Positions 1 through 9,361 of a DNA stretch of 64,000 nt are shown piece by piece (within the stretch, counting starts at the first letter, position 1; the number at the start of each line of letters is the position of its first letter). Source of the stretch: Balneolaceae bacterium. Lineage in GTDB: Bacteria > Bacteroidota > Rhodothermia > Balneolales > Balneolaceae. The translations under genes and the position numbers were made by a program. Where the stretch lies: contig JAXHMK010000004.1 in NCBI GenBank assembly GCA_034521495.1, positions 372,001 to 436,000 on the forward strand. The letters are read 5' to 3'. The notes below the pieces were generated by a model that saw only the letters and a program-made list of their open reading frames with translations, was not told the origin of the DNA and did no database searches.

Positions 1-719
1 TGCCCGTTTCGTCCCTGTGCCAGCGGCGACCACGCTTCATGTTGAATGTTATGATCGTTTAAAAACTTCAGGTCATCGGGCTGCATAAAGAAAGCATGTG
101 TTTCGATCTGGTTTACTGCCGGGGTCACGCTGAAGTTATCCATCAAATCAGTAATCTGTTCGGCTGTAAAATTACTGACACCAATCGCTTTGATTAACCC
201 ATCCTTATATAGCTCTTCCATGGCTCTCCATGTACCATTAACATCGCCGCGCGGCCGGTGAATTAGATACAGGTCCAGGTAATCCAGTCCCAGTTTGTTC
301 AACGAAGTTTGAAATGCTTTTTTCGTACTTTCATATCCTGAATCGTCAACCCACAATTTTGAGGTTACAAAAAGCTCTTCCCGGTCGATTCCACTTCGTT
401 TTATCCCGCCTCCTACAGCTTCTTCATTACCGTAAATTGTGGCGGTATCGATAAGCCTGTAACCCAATGAAATGGCATCGGCAACACATCTTATACCGAG
501 CTCATCGTCAAGGTATAGCGTTCCAAACCCAAGAATAGGCATATCTACGCCATTGTTAAGTGTAATGGTTTCAATTGAGGTTGCCATTGGACCGGCATTC
601 GCAGCGCCAAATACTTTGGAAGTTCCCAAACCCATAAACATTGCAGAACCGGCTAACTTTGCTCCGGTTTGTAAAAACTCACGTCGATTCATTCCATTTT
701 TATGATTTTTTTTATTCAT
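1..719 (-). CDS. Tat-exported aldo/keto reductase (partial, C-terminus outside window)
   Basis: NADPH-dependent oxidoreductase of the aldo/keto reductase superfamily, closest in style to the 2,5-diketo-gluconate reductase type (AKR5). I translated it from the ATG at 719; the frame is open to the window edge. A twin-arginine motif (NRREFLQ) and hydrophobic stretch at residues 10-30 suggest folded export by Tat. The mature part opens with a typical NNGVDMPILGFGT segment, followed by LIDTATIYGNE (catalytic Asp and Tyr), LFVTSKLW (catalytic Lys) and YLDLYLIHRP (catalytic His). The last visible residues, SPLAQGRNG, match the family's SPLxxG loop. About 240 residues are visible, so roughly the last fifth is missing. 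Substrate unknown. Confidence 0.85.
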   Translation of the reverse strand, partial: MNKKNHKNGMNRREFLQTGAKLAGSAMFMGLGTSKVFGAANAGPMATSIETITLNNGVDMPILGFGTLYLDDELGIRCVADAISLGYRLIDTATIYGNEEAVGGGIKRSGIDREELFVTSKLWVDDSGYESTKKAFQTSLNKLGLDYLDLYLIHRPRGDVNGTWRAMEELYKDGLIKAIGVSNFTAEQITDLMDNFSVTPAVNQIETHAFFMQPDDLKFLNDHNIQHEAWSPLAQGRNG

Positions 720-787
720 GGTATTCTCTTTTGATTTAAAAAAATTCAACTTTAGGCTACCTGACAGACCGTAATACTTATTATATC

Positions 788-929
788 CTTTCAGAGGGCT
801 TTGCAAAACCGTGGTTACTGGTCAATCTGAACTCGATTCAGATTCTCCATTCGTCTTTATAGCCTGTATCTGGAGATCCTGAATCAAGTTCAGGATGACG
901 GTCATAGTTTTGCAAAGCCTTCTTTCAGA
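788..929. mobile_element. 126-bp MITE-like element, copy 1, with target duplication
   Basis: Core at 796-921 begins GGGCTTTGCAAAAC and ends GTTTTGCAAAGCCT, an inverted repeat. Inside are two smaller hairpins with arms TCTGAA/TTCAGA and TCCTGAA/TTCAGGA. It is flanked by the direct repeat CTTTCAGA at 788-795 and 922-929. Near-identical copies lie at 44,546 and 50,536, each with a different flanking repeat. No coding capacity. The rest of the 720-1,043 gap shows nothing else. Confidence 0.85.
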
Positions 930-1043
930 TTTCAGGCCATAAAACAGATCTATCGATAAGTCTCTCCTTGTAATGTAAGGACATGAATTACTTTTTGCAT
1001 TTTTTTTACTCAGGTATCCGGTACTATAGCGGTTATACCTCCA

Positions 1044-1278
1044 TCAATTAATGAGTTGTATTCTAAGCTTTTTCCCAAACGCTTTGGCATACTTCTAAAG
1101 AGTGGATAAGCGAATATCCTCCGCATGATTTTCAATTCGGGAAACAACTGCCTTTTTTGGTATTTAATTGTTGGGCCGCTTCATCCTGAGTAAGCCCCGC
1201 TTCTATACGGGCCTGTTTCAGAAGCACGCCAATTTTTAAGTTTCGAAATCTCTTGAATGAATATGGTCCTTTTTAGGA
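1044..1278 (-). pseudogene. decayed XRE/HigA-like antitoxin
   Basis: Not an intact ORF, but the minus strand encodes a recognisable helix-turn-helix antitoxin. Pieces read KIGVLLKQARIEAGLTQDEAA, then after a one-base shift AVVSRIENHAEDIRLSTL, then a TAG stop, then KYAKAFGKKL and a final stop at 1,044. The segment SRDF-ET just upstream (1,255-1,275) joins in yet another frame. GLTQDEAA plus SRIENHAEDIRLSTL is the usual HTH_3 core of HigA-type antitoxins. At least two frameshifts and one nonsense codon mean it is dead. No partner toxin is visible nearby. Confidence 0.65.
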
Positions 1279-1283
1279 GAAAA

Positions 1284-1314
1284 CCCCTCCAAGGGTTCAG
1301 AACTCTTGGAGGGG
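1284..1314. terminator. intergenic stem-loop between the two antitoxin relics
   Basis: Arms CCCCTCCAAG (1,284-1,293) and CTTGGAGGGG (1,305-1,314) form a perfect 10-bp stem with an 11-base loop. No clean T-run follows, so it may be a repeat hairpin rather than a true terminator. Confidence 0.4.
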
Positions 1315-1322
1315 TGAAATAT

Positions 1323-1526
1323 CTAAACCAAGAAGAAGGTAAAATCAAGCCAACTCAAATTCATCGGCTGGTAAGCGGATTCAGCATCAACTTTCTTAAT
1401 TAACAATCCCTCCTCGTGTGGAACAATCTCAACTTTATCATCCTCCTAAACCTTCAGGAGTTTAAGCAGAGCTTTTTCGAGGAGGATTCCCCGGCTGTTT
1501 CCAATTTTTTGAAGTTTTTTAATCAT
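1323..1526 (-). pseudogene. decayed MazE/AbrB-type antitoxin
   Basis: From the ATG at 1,526 the frame reads MIKKLQKIGNSRGILLEKAL, the SpoVT/AbrB swapped-hairpin start of MazE-like antitoxins (K-x-GNSRGI-x-L-x-K). Codon 27 (1,446-1,448) is TAG. Beyond it the same frame continues EDDKVEIVPHEEGLLIKKVD, which is the second half of the domain. The expected acidic tail DEFELA lies one frame off, ending with TGA at 1,345. The nonsense codon and the tail shift both point to decay. No toxin ORF is seen on either side. Confidence 0.65.
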
Positions 1527-1871
1527 GGTTATCGATTAGGTTGTTCTTACACAGTTCTTACAATGATTATACGAAAAGATTTGGTGAAAAATATAGGGGG
1601 TATTTTACAAAGACAACTGGTGTATCGAAAATGAAGTAAAGTTTCTACATAATGACAAAGATTTAACCGGATGGCTGAGGAGTTGCCTTTGCGGGATTAT
1701 GGGGAAAATCTATAACACGCAATTTAAATTACAATTACAGTGGCGATATAATCCTGTATTTATGATTTGTATATCTTGAGCTACCTCTTGATTTTGATGG
1801 CCTGGTATAAAAACTCCCTCTTAGTGCCTAATTTTTACAGTCTGTTTAATCCGTATTTCTACTCTTATATT
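1527..1871. other. AT-rich stretch without a recognisable gene
   Basis: I read both strands and found no convincing coding segment. It presumably held the promoter of the antitoxin relic on the minus strand. Confidence 0.4.
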
Positions 1872-2526
1872 TCATTTAGGATGTACTTTTATACTTAATA
1901 ATTTTATCGGGAAATCTGGAGAAACACCTACTTCTTTGCCAAGAGCTTTTATTAATGCTGTTGTTTCTAAATTATGACGAAGTACAAAACGAGTAAGATC
2001 TTCTTTAAATCTAAATGAAAATGTCACATCATCACCTCGCTTTAATCTTAATAATTCTTCTAATTGAGAAGAATTGTCACCAAATCCATATTCATATTTA
2101 ACACGCTTCTCTTCTGGAGTCCATATTCTGCCCTCTGATTAGATATAATTATTGAATATCTACTATCCTCGTAATCTGAAGGATCGATTTTTCTTTCCTC
2201 CCCAGTTAATCTACTGTACTCTTCTGCAAGTTCTTCAACTGACTAAGGAATCAATTTCTCTAAATTGCCCTTTAAATTCTTTAAGCGATCCAAAAACAGA
2301 AAATACTTTCAACTTTTTTTAAGTATTCATTAATAAATCTAGACTTTTGAGTTTCAGAAGAAGATATTTGAAAATTATTGACATAATGCTCAGTCAATTC
2401 AAGGAATTCACTTTCAAATTCCGATTGATCAAATTGATTGCATTGTGCACTTATTGGGCTCTTTATAAATACCAATAATATCCCTACTAACAAGAGTTTT
2501 CCTTTGAATAATACTTTTTTGCTCAT
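1872..2526 (-). pseudogene. frameshifted secreted protein of unknown family
   Basis: From the ATG at 2,526 the protein begins with a clear signal peptide (MSKKVLFKG, hydrophobic core, cleavage near ISAQC). The first frame stops near 2,275. It can be followed through at least two further frames: FSVFGSLKEFKGQFREID, then VEELAEEYSRLTGEERKIDP, then IWTPEEKRVKYEYGFGD, RGDDVTFSFRFKEDL and a final stop at 1,872. The joined product would be about 215 residues. The first two breaks are each repaired by removing one base. I do not recognise the family; the C-terminal half looks like a compact alpha/beta domain. Either decay or assembly error is possible. Confidence 0.5.
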
Positions 2527-2628
2527 CTTTTTGATGTTTTCTTTATAATTTAATGAATGAAGATAATGAACAGTAATCAGATGTAAATTCGTATGAATAA
2601 GCACCGTATATTTAAAAATTACAGTGAG

Positions 2629-3119
2629 CTATCGAAATCTAACAAAAATAAATACCGCACTTGTTAAGACAATTATTAACAACACTTCTATTAAAAGCTG
2701 CCCGGTATTTATTTGACTTTCCCATTCTATCGTTCCATCCACTGACTTATAATTTTCTTTGTAAAGAGTATCTGAATCTAATTTTGCAGCCTCTCTCTTT
2801 GAATTAGTATTATCTTCTGAAAGAATCAAATAGGTAATATCTTGCTCAAAAAATTTGAATGATCAAAAGTCAAGTGGCGGGTTTCTTTAGACCAATTTAT
2901 ATAAGGTGAATCACTTTCACCATGATTACCTGTCGGAATCATCATCCGCCATGGTGCTTCATACCCTAACCTTTGATGTTTTAGTTCATTTAGTGTTTTT
3001 AAGTTTTGCCATTGCTCAGCAATTTCAGAGTACCCCTCCATTTTTACCGGTGGATAAATAAGTACCCCAATTAGTAATAAAAAACCAACGCCAAGTATAA
3101 TTTTCTCTGATGCACTCAT
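2629..3119 (-). pseudogene. small two-helix membrane protein, split by a frameshift at a T-run
   Basis: Two ORFs overlap by ATGA at 2,826-2,829. The first (97 aa, start 3,119) has one N-terminal membrane helix (IILGVGFLLLIGVLIY); the second (66 aa) has one C-terminal helix (LLIEVLLIIVLTSAVFIFV) ending in RFR. The frame of the second continues upstream as EQDITYLILSEDNTN and meets the first at a run of six T residues near 2,850. One added T there would give a single protein of about 165 residues with a soluble middle and a helix at each end. Family not recognised. They could instead be two coupled small genes. Confidence 0.45.
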
Positions 3120-3290
3120 TATTGTTCTTTGATTAATATTTAAATCTTAAAGTCCAGCACATAGTAACCGTGGTGATTATAAATAAGTTAGTAAATGGTT
3201 TAAAAATTAAATTATTGACTTTCACCAAATGTTTCCAATAACTCGATTATAAATAGGGAAGTATTCTGAGGTATCGGATTTAACACCTGG

Positions 3291-4055
3291 TTAAAGCATC
3301 AAAATATTCACAATGGGACATTTTTGAGGCTTTTTCATCAGAAAATTCCGATATCTGATTCTAGTAGCTAAATGTGATTCTTTATAATATTGTGCTCTCA
3401 CTTCTAAACCTAAAGGTCTATCGTAAGCCATTATAAATTTTTTGATTGCGGTTTCAATGTTCATCATATGACCATTACACGCAGAAGTACCACATACAAG
3501 ATTATTCTTCCTCTGGGCACTGCTTGTTGGAATCAAAGAGAAAGCAATTAAATGACACCAATGCCAATCTATTTTATCAGTAGTTTCAATTTTTAATAAA
3601 CCATTTTCAATGAAATTTAGAGCATGTTTTGATGCACTTTGCCCCATTATTTTTTTTTGAGATGGCTTTCGCTTCCTTTTTGAGTTGCATAATAATTTTA
3701 AGTCAGTTGGTTTAATTGTATATCTTTTTTCTTTGGATCTAAAGTTTAAAAAGTTGTCGTCCGTTATAGAAATATTGAAGGCTGGCACTTTACTTGAACT
3801 ATAAATCACTTTTCCACTATTAAGTATTTCATATTTAGTTGGAAATAGAGGTTCTCCATCAATAAGTAAATGGGATGGCATAGAAAAAACTTTTGTATCA
3901 GAAATTTCAATAGAAACTTCAGATTGATTAAGACCAGTAATTTCATCAATCTCATATTTATTGACGTCAAAATAGATTTTAATACTTGACTTATTTTGTA
4001 GGCCGAACATAATATTAGAAAGTTGTTTTTGTCTACATGTATTTATCGGACACAA
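3291..4055 (-). CDS. hypothetical protein with a possible beta-beta-alpha-metal nuclease domain
   Basis: 254 residues, no signal peptide or membrane helix. The C-terminal half holds DWHWCHLIAFSL, then NNLVCGTSACNGHMM and IETAIKKF. The spacing H-x(20-25)-NN-x(8)-N-x(5)-E resembles the His-Asn-Asn/Glu core of HNH and DNA/RNA non-specific nucleases, which suggests a metal-dependent nuclease. That is a pattern-based inference only. The middle is Lys/Arg-rich (NSKRKRKPSQKK), as in nucleic-acid-binding proteins. A second start at 4,010 (MFGLQNKSS) is equally likely. It lies in the decayed accessory zone and has no obvious immunity partner. Confidence 0.5.
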   Translation of the reverse strand: MCPINTCRQKQLSNIMFGLQNKSSIKIYFDVNKYEIDEITGLNQSEVSIEISDTKVFSMPSHLLIDGEPLFPTKYEILNSGKVIYSSSKVPAFNISITDDNFLNFRSKEKRYTIKPTDLKLLCNSKRKRKPSQKKIMGQSASKHALNFIENGLLKIETTDKIDWHWCHLIAFSLIPTSSAQRKNNLVCGTSACNGHMMNIETAIKKFIMAYDRPLGLEVRAQYYKESHLATRIRYRNFLMKKPQKCPIVNILML

Positions 4056-4253
4056 TACTTCTCATCCATTGTACCCCATAATAATCGAATACACCTGACA
4101 AGGCAACTCAACGCTGAATTTTGCCTGATTAAATTTGATGAATCACCCTCTATGTCTGATAAAAGCGCCGGATAAAATTTTACCGGTGAAAAGTTTTGGA
4201 TCATTTTTTTCCCAACGAACATCAGGAGATTCTGAATTTCATCAGAATGACAG

Positions 4254-5255
4254 CTACTTAGTCTGAGCCAAATCAAACTTATCCGCAGCTTTGGTAATCT
4301 GCTCCAGTTCATCTTCGGTTAGCGTAAAATCCATCGAACCGGCATTGTCTTTTACCTGTTTTGGATTTCTCGCGCCTACCAGTACGCAACCCATTCCGGG
4401 TTGATTGGCGGTCCAGTTTATCACCAGTTGTGCAAATGTCGCGTTGTGCTCTTCGGCAATCGGCTTAATCTTATCCAGCAGATTGTTCACTCGCCGAATG
4501 TTTCCATCGGTAAAGTATTTGCTGTCTTTGCGGGTGTCGTACCCTGTGAATTCGTAGCCGGGCGTAATTTTACCGGTCAGCAGTCCTCGCTGCAGCGGAC
4601 TATAAGGCAGAATGTGCATCCCTTTTTCAATCGCCTGCGGTACAACATCCTTTTCAATTCCACGGTTGATCATACTGTATGGAACTTGGTTTGAGGCAAG
4701 GTCAATCGTTTTCAGCGCTTCTTCTACCTGTTCGGTGTTATAGTTGCACACGCCGGCTGCGCGAACTTTGCCTTCATCAATCAGTTCCTGGACGGCTTCC
4801 ATCGTTTCGGAGATCGGTGTGGTTCCGTCCGGCCAATGGATTTGATAGAGGTCAATCGTTTCAATTTGGAGGCGCCGGAGGCTATCTTCGCACTCTTTTT
4901 TCACGCGCTCTTTGGCCGCCCATTTATAAACATCCACGGGTTTTCCATCTTCATCCTGGCTCTTGAAGTGAAATTCGCCATCGTCTGTCTCCCAGTTCAG
5001 TCCATATTTGGTTAGGATTTGATAGCTGTCCCGCGGCCGGCCCTTAAGCGCTTTGCCGATCAGTTCTTCGCTTTTTCCATATCCGTAAACGGCTGCAGTA
5101 TCAATCGTTGTTATACCGAGGTCCACGGCCGTTTGAACAGCTTTAATGGCGTCGTCTTCATCCGCGCCGCCCCACATCCAACCGCCGATGGCCCATGCGC
5201 CAAATGCAATTGGAGAACCTTTAATATCTGAGTTACCGAGTTGTCTGAGTTTCAT
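4254..5255 (-). CDS. aldo/keto reductase (YqkF/IolS-like)
   Basis: 333-residue cytosolic NADPH-dependent reductase. The barrel opens with RQLGNSDIKGSPIAFGAWAI. The four catalytic residues are visible: Asp52 and Tyr57 in IDTAAVYGYG, Lys83 in LTKYG, His140 in IDLYQIHWPD. The C-terminal cofactor site reads VLVGARNPKQVKDN. Length and motifs fit the AKR11 group, which includes general stress and myo-inositol-linked reductases; the true substrate cannot be read. It stands alone, with a repeat-rich gap upstream. The gap of about 200 bases downstream holds a fragment of the TCAGAATGAC repeat near 4,240. Confidence 0.9.
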   Translation of the reverse strand: MKLRQLGNSDIKGSPIAFGAWAIGGWMWGGADEDDAIKAVQTAVDLGITTIDTAAVYGYGKSEELIGKALKGRPRDSYQILTKYGLNWETDDGEFHFKSQDEDGKPVDVYKWAAKERVKKECEDSLRRLQIETIDLYQIHWPDGTTPISETMEAVQELIDEGKVRAAGVCNYNTEQVEEALKTIDLASNQVPYSMINRGIEKDVVPQAIEKGMHILPYSPLQRGLLTGKITPGYEFTGYDTRKDSKYFTDGNIRRVNNLLDKIKPIAEEHNATFAQLVINWTANQPGMGCVLVGARNPKQVKDNAGSMDFTLTEDELEQITKAADKFDLAQTK

Positions 5256-5285
5256 GTGTTTCTATGGTTTGTGATGATATTGTTA

Positions 5286-5470
5286 ACTCGTTCCGAAGCT
5301 CCTGCTTCGGAATGGTAAAAAAATCCCCCTTTGAAGGGGGAATGTGAGCAGGACGAATGTCCTGTGAACTCGGGGGATGACACGTCAGCCATGAACTCCA
5401 ATGAACATCCCTCTGTGATTCTCAAGAACTTTTGAGAATCACTGTCTCCCTTCGAAGGGAGATCTCAATT
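5286..5470. repeat. intergenic repeat cluster (D-family, with GCTTCGG hairpin)
   Basis: A perfect hairpin TTCCGAAGC/GCTTCGGAA at 5,291-5,312 is followed by CCCCCTTTGAAGGGGG (about 5,323-5,338). Near 5,400 comes a longer inverted repeat, TGATTCTCAAGAAC / TTTTGAGAATCA, and then CTCCCTTCGAAGGGAG. The same blocks recur at 23,425-23,740, 31,149-31,272 and 46,308-46,440. No coding capacity. Confidence 0.65.
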
Positions 5471-5548
5471 TAAGGCTTTTCAAAACCGTTTTCAGTGATC
5501 TGATAAATTCATCCACCACATCCATGTCTTTGATTCTTATTTTAGGAT

Positions 5549-6313
5549 ATGAGCAAGTTATCAAACCAACCCATTCAACCAACCATTCGATTCTATGGAG
5601 ATCTTTGGGATCTTGTATCGGCCATCGATTCAGATCACAGGATGATCGAGCGTTCTCTTTCGGAACCGACCTCAGTAAAAGATTTGATTGAGGGTTGCGG
5701 AGTTCCTCACACAGAAGTGGATTTTATTCTTGCGAATGACGAACCGGTTGACTTCTCATATCGGGTCACCGGTGATGAACGCATCAGCGTGTACCCGTTT
5801 TTCAACTCTCTTGATATTCCGGAATCTGAGCGGCTCCAGATTAAAAAACCAGATCAACTTCTATTTGTAGTAGATGTGAACCTTGGAAAACTCGCCAAAC
5901 ATCTGCGGCTGGCCGGGTTTGATACGGCTTACAGGAATGATGCCACTGATTCCGAACTCATCAAACAGATGGAAGAGGAAAACCGAATCTTGCTCACGCG
6001 TGATCGAAAACTACTGATGCGAAATGTGGTGAAAATCGGGTATTTGCCGCGATCAGATGATCCCACCAACCAACTGGAAGAGGTGTTCAAGCGGTTTGAT
6101 TTGTATGATAAGATTCAGCCCTATTCGCGATGTGTCAACTGCAATGGAGTGCTGGAACGTGTCTCAAAAGAATCGATCATAGATCAGCTTGAACCGCTGA
6201 CCAAAAAGTATTTCGAGGAGTTTTCTCAATGCCCCGAATGCGGACAGGTGTATTGGAAGGGGTCACACCGAAATCGGTTGGATTCGAGGATTGAACGGTT
6301 GTTGAAGCTTTGA
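5549..6313 (+). CDS. Mut7-C RNase-domain protein with N-terminal ubiquitin-like domain
   Basis: 254 residues. Residues 10-95 form a ThiS/MoaD-like beta-grasp domain (Mut7-C ubiquitin). Residues 105-245 are the Mut7-C domain, a PIN-fold putative RNase: FVVDVNLGKLAKHLRLAGFD (acidic Asp109), then ILLTRDRKLL (Asp152). It ends in a zinc ribbon, CVNC at 195-198 and CPEC at 228-231, with the family motif VYWKGSH. It probably acts on RNA in the cytosol. The length matches the two-domain bacterial form. A strong stem-loop follows directly, so it is a single-gene transcript. Confidence 0.88.
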   Translation: MSKLSNQPIQPTIRFYGDLWDLVSAIDSDHRMIERSLSEPTSVKDLIEGCGVPHTEVDFILANDEPVDFSYRVTGDERISVYPFFNSLDIPESERLQIKKPDQLLFVVDVNLGKLAKHLRLAGFDTAYRNDATDSELIKQMEEENRILLTRDRKLLMRNVVKIGYLPRSDDPTNQLEEVFKRFDLYDKIQPYSRCVNCNGVLERVSKESIIDQLEPLTKKYFEEFSQCPECGQVYWKGSHRNRLDSRIERLLKL

Positions 6314-6327
6314 TTTTCTCAATTCAC

Positions 6328-6368
6328 AAGATCCGCGAAGTTTTTGGAAACTTCGCGGATCTTATTTT
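6328..6368. terminator. strong stem-loop terminator
   Basis: A perfect 16-bp stem (AAGATCCGCGAAGTTT at 6,328-6,343 with its complement at 6,348-6,363) with a TTGG loop, followed by ATTTT. It ends the Mut7-C transcript. Confidence 0.75.
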
Positions 6369-6429
6369 GAAGTAAACGATTAAGTTCTTAACTCAAGGTT
6401 GAAGACCACATTTTTAGAATTCATAAATC

Positions 6430-8014
6430 ATGAATAAAGTGAATAGAAAAAACCGTTTATCCCTGGTGATTCATCTCCTATGTTTCTTATCATTATTTCT
6501 TGTCGTAGCAATTACAAACAACGTTAATGCACAATCTCAGAAACCAAACATCATCTACATTTTAGCGGATGATTTAGGATATGGAGAGCTGGGAGCCTAC
6601 GGACAGGAAAAAATTGAAACTCCCAATATTGATGCTCTTGCAGAAGCCGGAATGAAGTTTACGGATCACTATTCCGGTTCTCCTGTATGTGCTCCTTCCA
6701 GGTATATGCTTATGACCGGAAAACACCCGGGAAATGCGTATATCCGATCAAATCACGAGTGGGGTGAACGTGGTGATGTCTGGAGCCACGAAAAGATGGC
6801 TGCAAATCCTATGCTCGAAGGTCAATTTCCTATACCGGGTTCAACAGTAACAGTAGGAAAATTACTTCAAAAGGCCGGATATAAAACAGGGGCTATCGGC
6901 AAATGGGGATTAGGTGCTCCGTTTTCGGAAGGAGTGCCAACGAATCAGGGGTTCGATTTTTTCTTTGGGTATAATGGTCAACGGCAGGCTCACACTTACT
7001 ATCCGATCTATTTATGGAGGAATGATAAGCGGGTGGCGTTGAGAAACCAATTGGTTCCACCACATCAGGACCTGCCGGATAGTGCCGACCCGAATGATTC
7101 GAAGAGTTATTCTCTGTTTCACGATCAGCCCGATTATTCCCCTGACTTGATGCATGATGAAGCGATCGGGTTTATCGAGAGAAATCAGAAACGAACCCTT
7201 TTTCCTGTATCTGCCAACACCCATTCCTCATGTATCTTTACAGGCTCCTGAGAGGTGGATCAATTATTACAGGGAGAAGTTTGGTAACGAAGAGCCGTAT
7301 ACAAAAGGGAGTTATGTGCCGGTTCAATATCCCAATGCAACCTACGCCGCGATGATCTCTTATATGGATGAAAAGGTGGGAGAAATTGTTCAGAAGCTTA
7401 AAGAATTGGGGCTTTATGAAAATACACTGATCATTTTTTCAAGCGACAATGGACCCACATATACAGGAGGGGTTGATCCGGATTATTTTTTGAGTGCCGG
7501 ACCCTTCCCGAATTATGTGAATGGTGAGTCAAGGATAAAAGGCCATGTGTATGAGGGAGGAATTCGGGTGCCGTTGATTGCCAGTTGGGACGGGGTGATA
7601 CCTGCCGGAACTACAACAAGTCACATATCGTCTTTTTGGGATGTGTTACCAACTCTAAGCGAAATAGCAGGCGCTAAAACGCCGGAAGATATCGACGGCA
7701 TCAGCTTTTTGCCGACTTTAAAGGGTGAACCAAATAATCAAAAACAGCATGAATTTCTCTATTGGGAATTTCCATCCTATGGAGGGCAACAGGCCGTTCG
7801 TATGGGGAAATGGAAAGGTGTTCGAAAAAATATTATGATTGATGGAAACCTGGAGATCGAACTCTACAATCTTGAAGAAGATATCAGGGAGGAGAGAAAT
7901 CTGGCTGATCAACATCCTGAAATTGTGAAAAGAATTCGGGAAATCATGAAAGAGGAACACACGGTTCCTGAATTAAGTCGATTTAAAATGGAGGCTTTGG
8001 GTGATTATGAATAA
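6430..8014 (+). pseudogene. secreted sulfatase, frameshifted
   Basis: Arylsulfatase of the alkaline-phosphatase fold that would cleave sulfate esters outside the cytoplasm. A signal peptide ends near NNVNAQ (residue 35). Metal ligands lie in [11 protein letters not shown]. The sulfatase signature CAPSR at 87-91 carries the cysteine that becomes formylglycine. The first frame stops at 7,249; the second frame resumes at about 7,190 ([17 protein letters not shown]) and runs to the stop at 8,012, including SSDNGPTYTGG and the final YDLEED-type motif. Removing one A from the AAA at 7,189-7,191 restores a 527-residue enzyme of normal length. Assembly error and real loss cannot be told apart. Confidence 0.85.
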
Positions 8015-8056
8015 TTGATAAACCAATGCCTGTAATCCATAAAAAAGTTTACTTAA

Positions 8057-9355
8057 TTAGCTGCCGGTATAAATAATTCTCCACATTTTTCCATGCTTTG
8101 AATCTACCACGTAAAGAGAACCGTCGGGTCCCTGGGCAAGCCCCATAGGCCGATGTTCTGCTTCAACCGGAGACATCAGAACTGCTTCTCCGGCAAATCC
8201 GTCTGCGAAGGTCTGATACTCGCCATTGATTGGGTTCGCTCCATCAAAAGGGACAAAAACAACTTTGTATCCCTGCTGGGGCATCGGTGCCCGATTCCAA
8301 GAACCGTGAAAAGCAATAAATGCACCGTGGTGATATTCAGATGGAAACTGATTCCCGGTGTAGAAAAGCAGGTCATTGGGCGACCAATGGCCGGGAAATG
8401 CCATAAACGGGTCTTTATATTTTCCGGTGGGAGCGGGTGTTTCGCCATCGCCTCCATATTCAGGGCTTAACATTTTTTGGCCTCGCAAGTGATCGTAATA
8501 GGTGTATGGCCATCCGAAGTTATCTCCATCATTCACTTTTATAAACTCTTCGGCCGGAAGCTCAGCATTTTCTTCTATGGTAAAAAGGTCCGGCCACAAA
8601 ACCCGCAGTTGATCGCGACCCTGTTGAACAACGTAGAGTTGATTTTCCTGTCCATTCCAATCCAGAGCAACAGCATTTCTAATTCCGGTAGCATATCGAT
8701 ACCCATCTTCTTGCAGGGTTTGGTTTAAACGGTTGGCATCAAATCTCCAGATTCCCGCATGCCATTCCAACTGTGGACAAGGATCCATCCCCGGAGCTCC
8801 TATCGTTCTTGGCTCTTCCTGGCAGGCATTGGCGGGAGCACCAATTTTCACATATACATTTCCCTCCTTATCAAATGTAATCGCCTTGTCTTTCTTCTCA
8901 TTTTGCTCAAGAAATCCTGATACAATCATTTCCGGTTCAGATTCAGGAATGAGTTTGTCATTTATCAGAGAGTATCGGTATAGAGTCTTATTCCCTGCGA
9001 AGTACAGATTATCGTTTTTTATATCGATTCCGGTTCCGGGATACTCCCCAAAATAGACTGTTGAATCGGCTACACCATCATCGTTTACATCCCGAAGTGC
9101 GGCTATTCCATGCCCGTTATGAAGATCGTAGAGTGCCACATAGATATCTCCATTTTCCCGAACTGTAATATGTCGTGCATAGCCAATGCTGTCTGTTACA
9201 ACAACGGCTCGAAAGCCATCAGGCAGGGTGAGACCTCCATTATTTTCAGAGAATTTAAAGTAAGGAGGTTCTTCCTCAGGTGTTGAATCTGTTGAGCAGG
9301 AGACGGATAGAAATCCCAAGAGAAAAATCAGATATCCTATCCATCTGCACTGCAT
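8057..9355 (-). CDS. sorbosone dehydrogenase-like lipoprotein (beta-propeller), copy 1
   Basis: 432-residue secreted lipoprotein: signal peptide with lipobox LSVSC (Cys20). The mature part is a six-bladed quinoprotein-type propeller of the glucose/sorbosone dehydrogenase superfamily. Visible family motifs are FRAVVVTDSIGYAR, GDIYVALYD, ATGIRNAVALDWN, GDNFGWPYTYYD, FHGSWNRAPMPQQGYKV and EHRPMGLAQGPDGSLYVVDS. These enzymes oxidise sugars or aldoses in the periplasm, often with PQQ; the cofactor and substrate here are not certain. It is the downstream member of a tandem pair, six bases after copy 2, so the two are probably co-transcribed. Confidence 0.85.
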   Translation of the reverse strand: MQCRWIGYLIFLLGFLSVSCSTDSTPEEEPPYFKFSENNGGLTLPDGFRAVVVTDSIGYARHITVRENGDIYVALYDLHNGHGIAALRDVNDDGVADSTVYFGEYPGTGIDIKNDNLYFAGNKTLYRYSLINDKLIPESEPEMIVSGFLEQNEKKDKAITFDKEGNVYVKIGAPANACQEEPRTIGAPGMDPCPQLEWHAGIWRFDANRLNQTLQEDGYRYATGIRNAVALDWNGQENQLYVVQQGRDQLRVLWPDLFTIEENAELPAEEFIKVNDGDNFGWPYTYYDHLRGQKMLSPEYGGDGETPAPTGKYKDPFMAFPGHWSPNDLLFYTGNQFPSEYHHGAFIAFHGSWNRAPMPQQGYKVVFVPFDGANPINGEYQTFADGFAGEAVLMSPVEAEHRPMGLAQGPDGSLYVVDSKHGKMWRIIYTGS

Positions 9356-9361
9356 ATCTTT

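Noticed and set aside
1416-1634. 72-residue plus-strand ORF
   Set aside because: It overlaps the MazE/AbrB relic on the other strand and has no recognisable features.
4043-4312. 89-residue minus-strand ORF downstream of the aldo/keto reductase
   Set aside because: It runs through a hairpin repeat and overlaps the reductase C-terminus in another frame.
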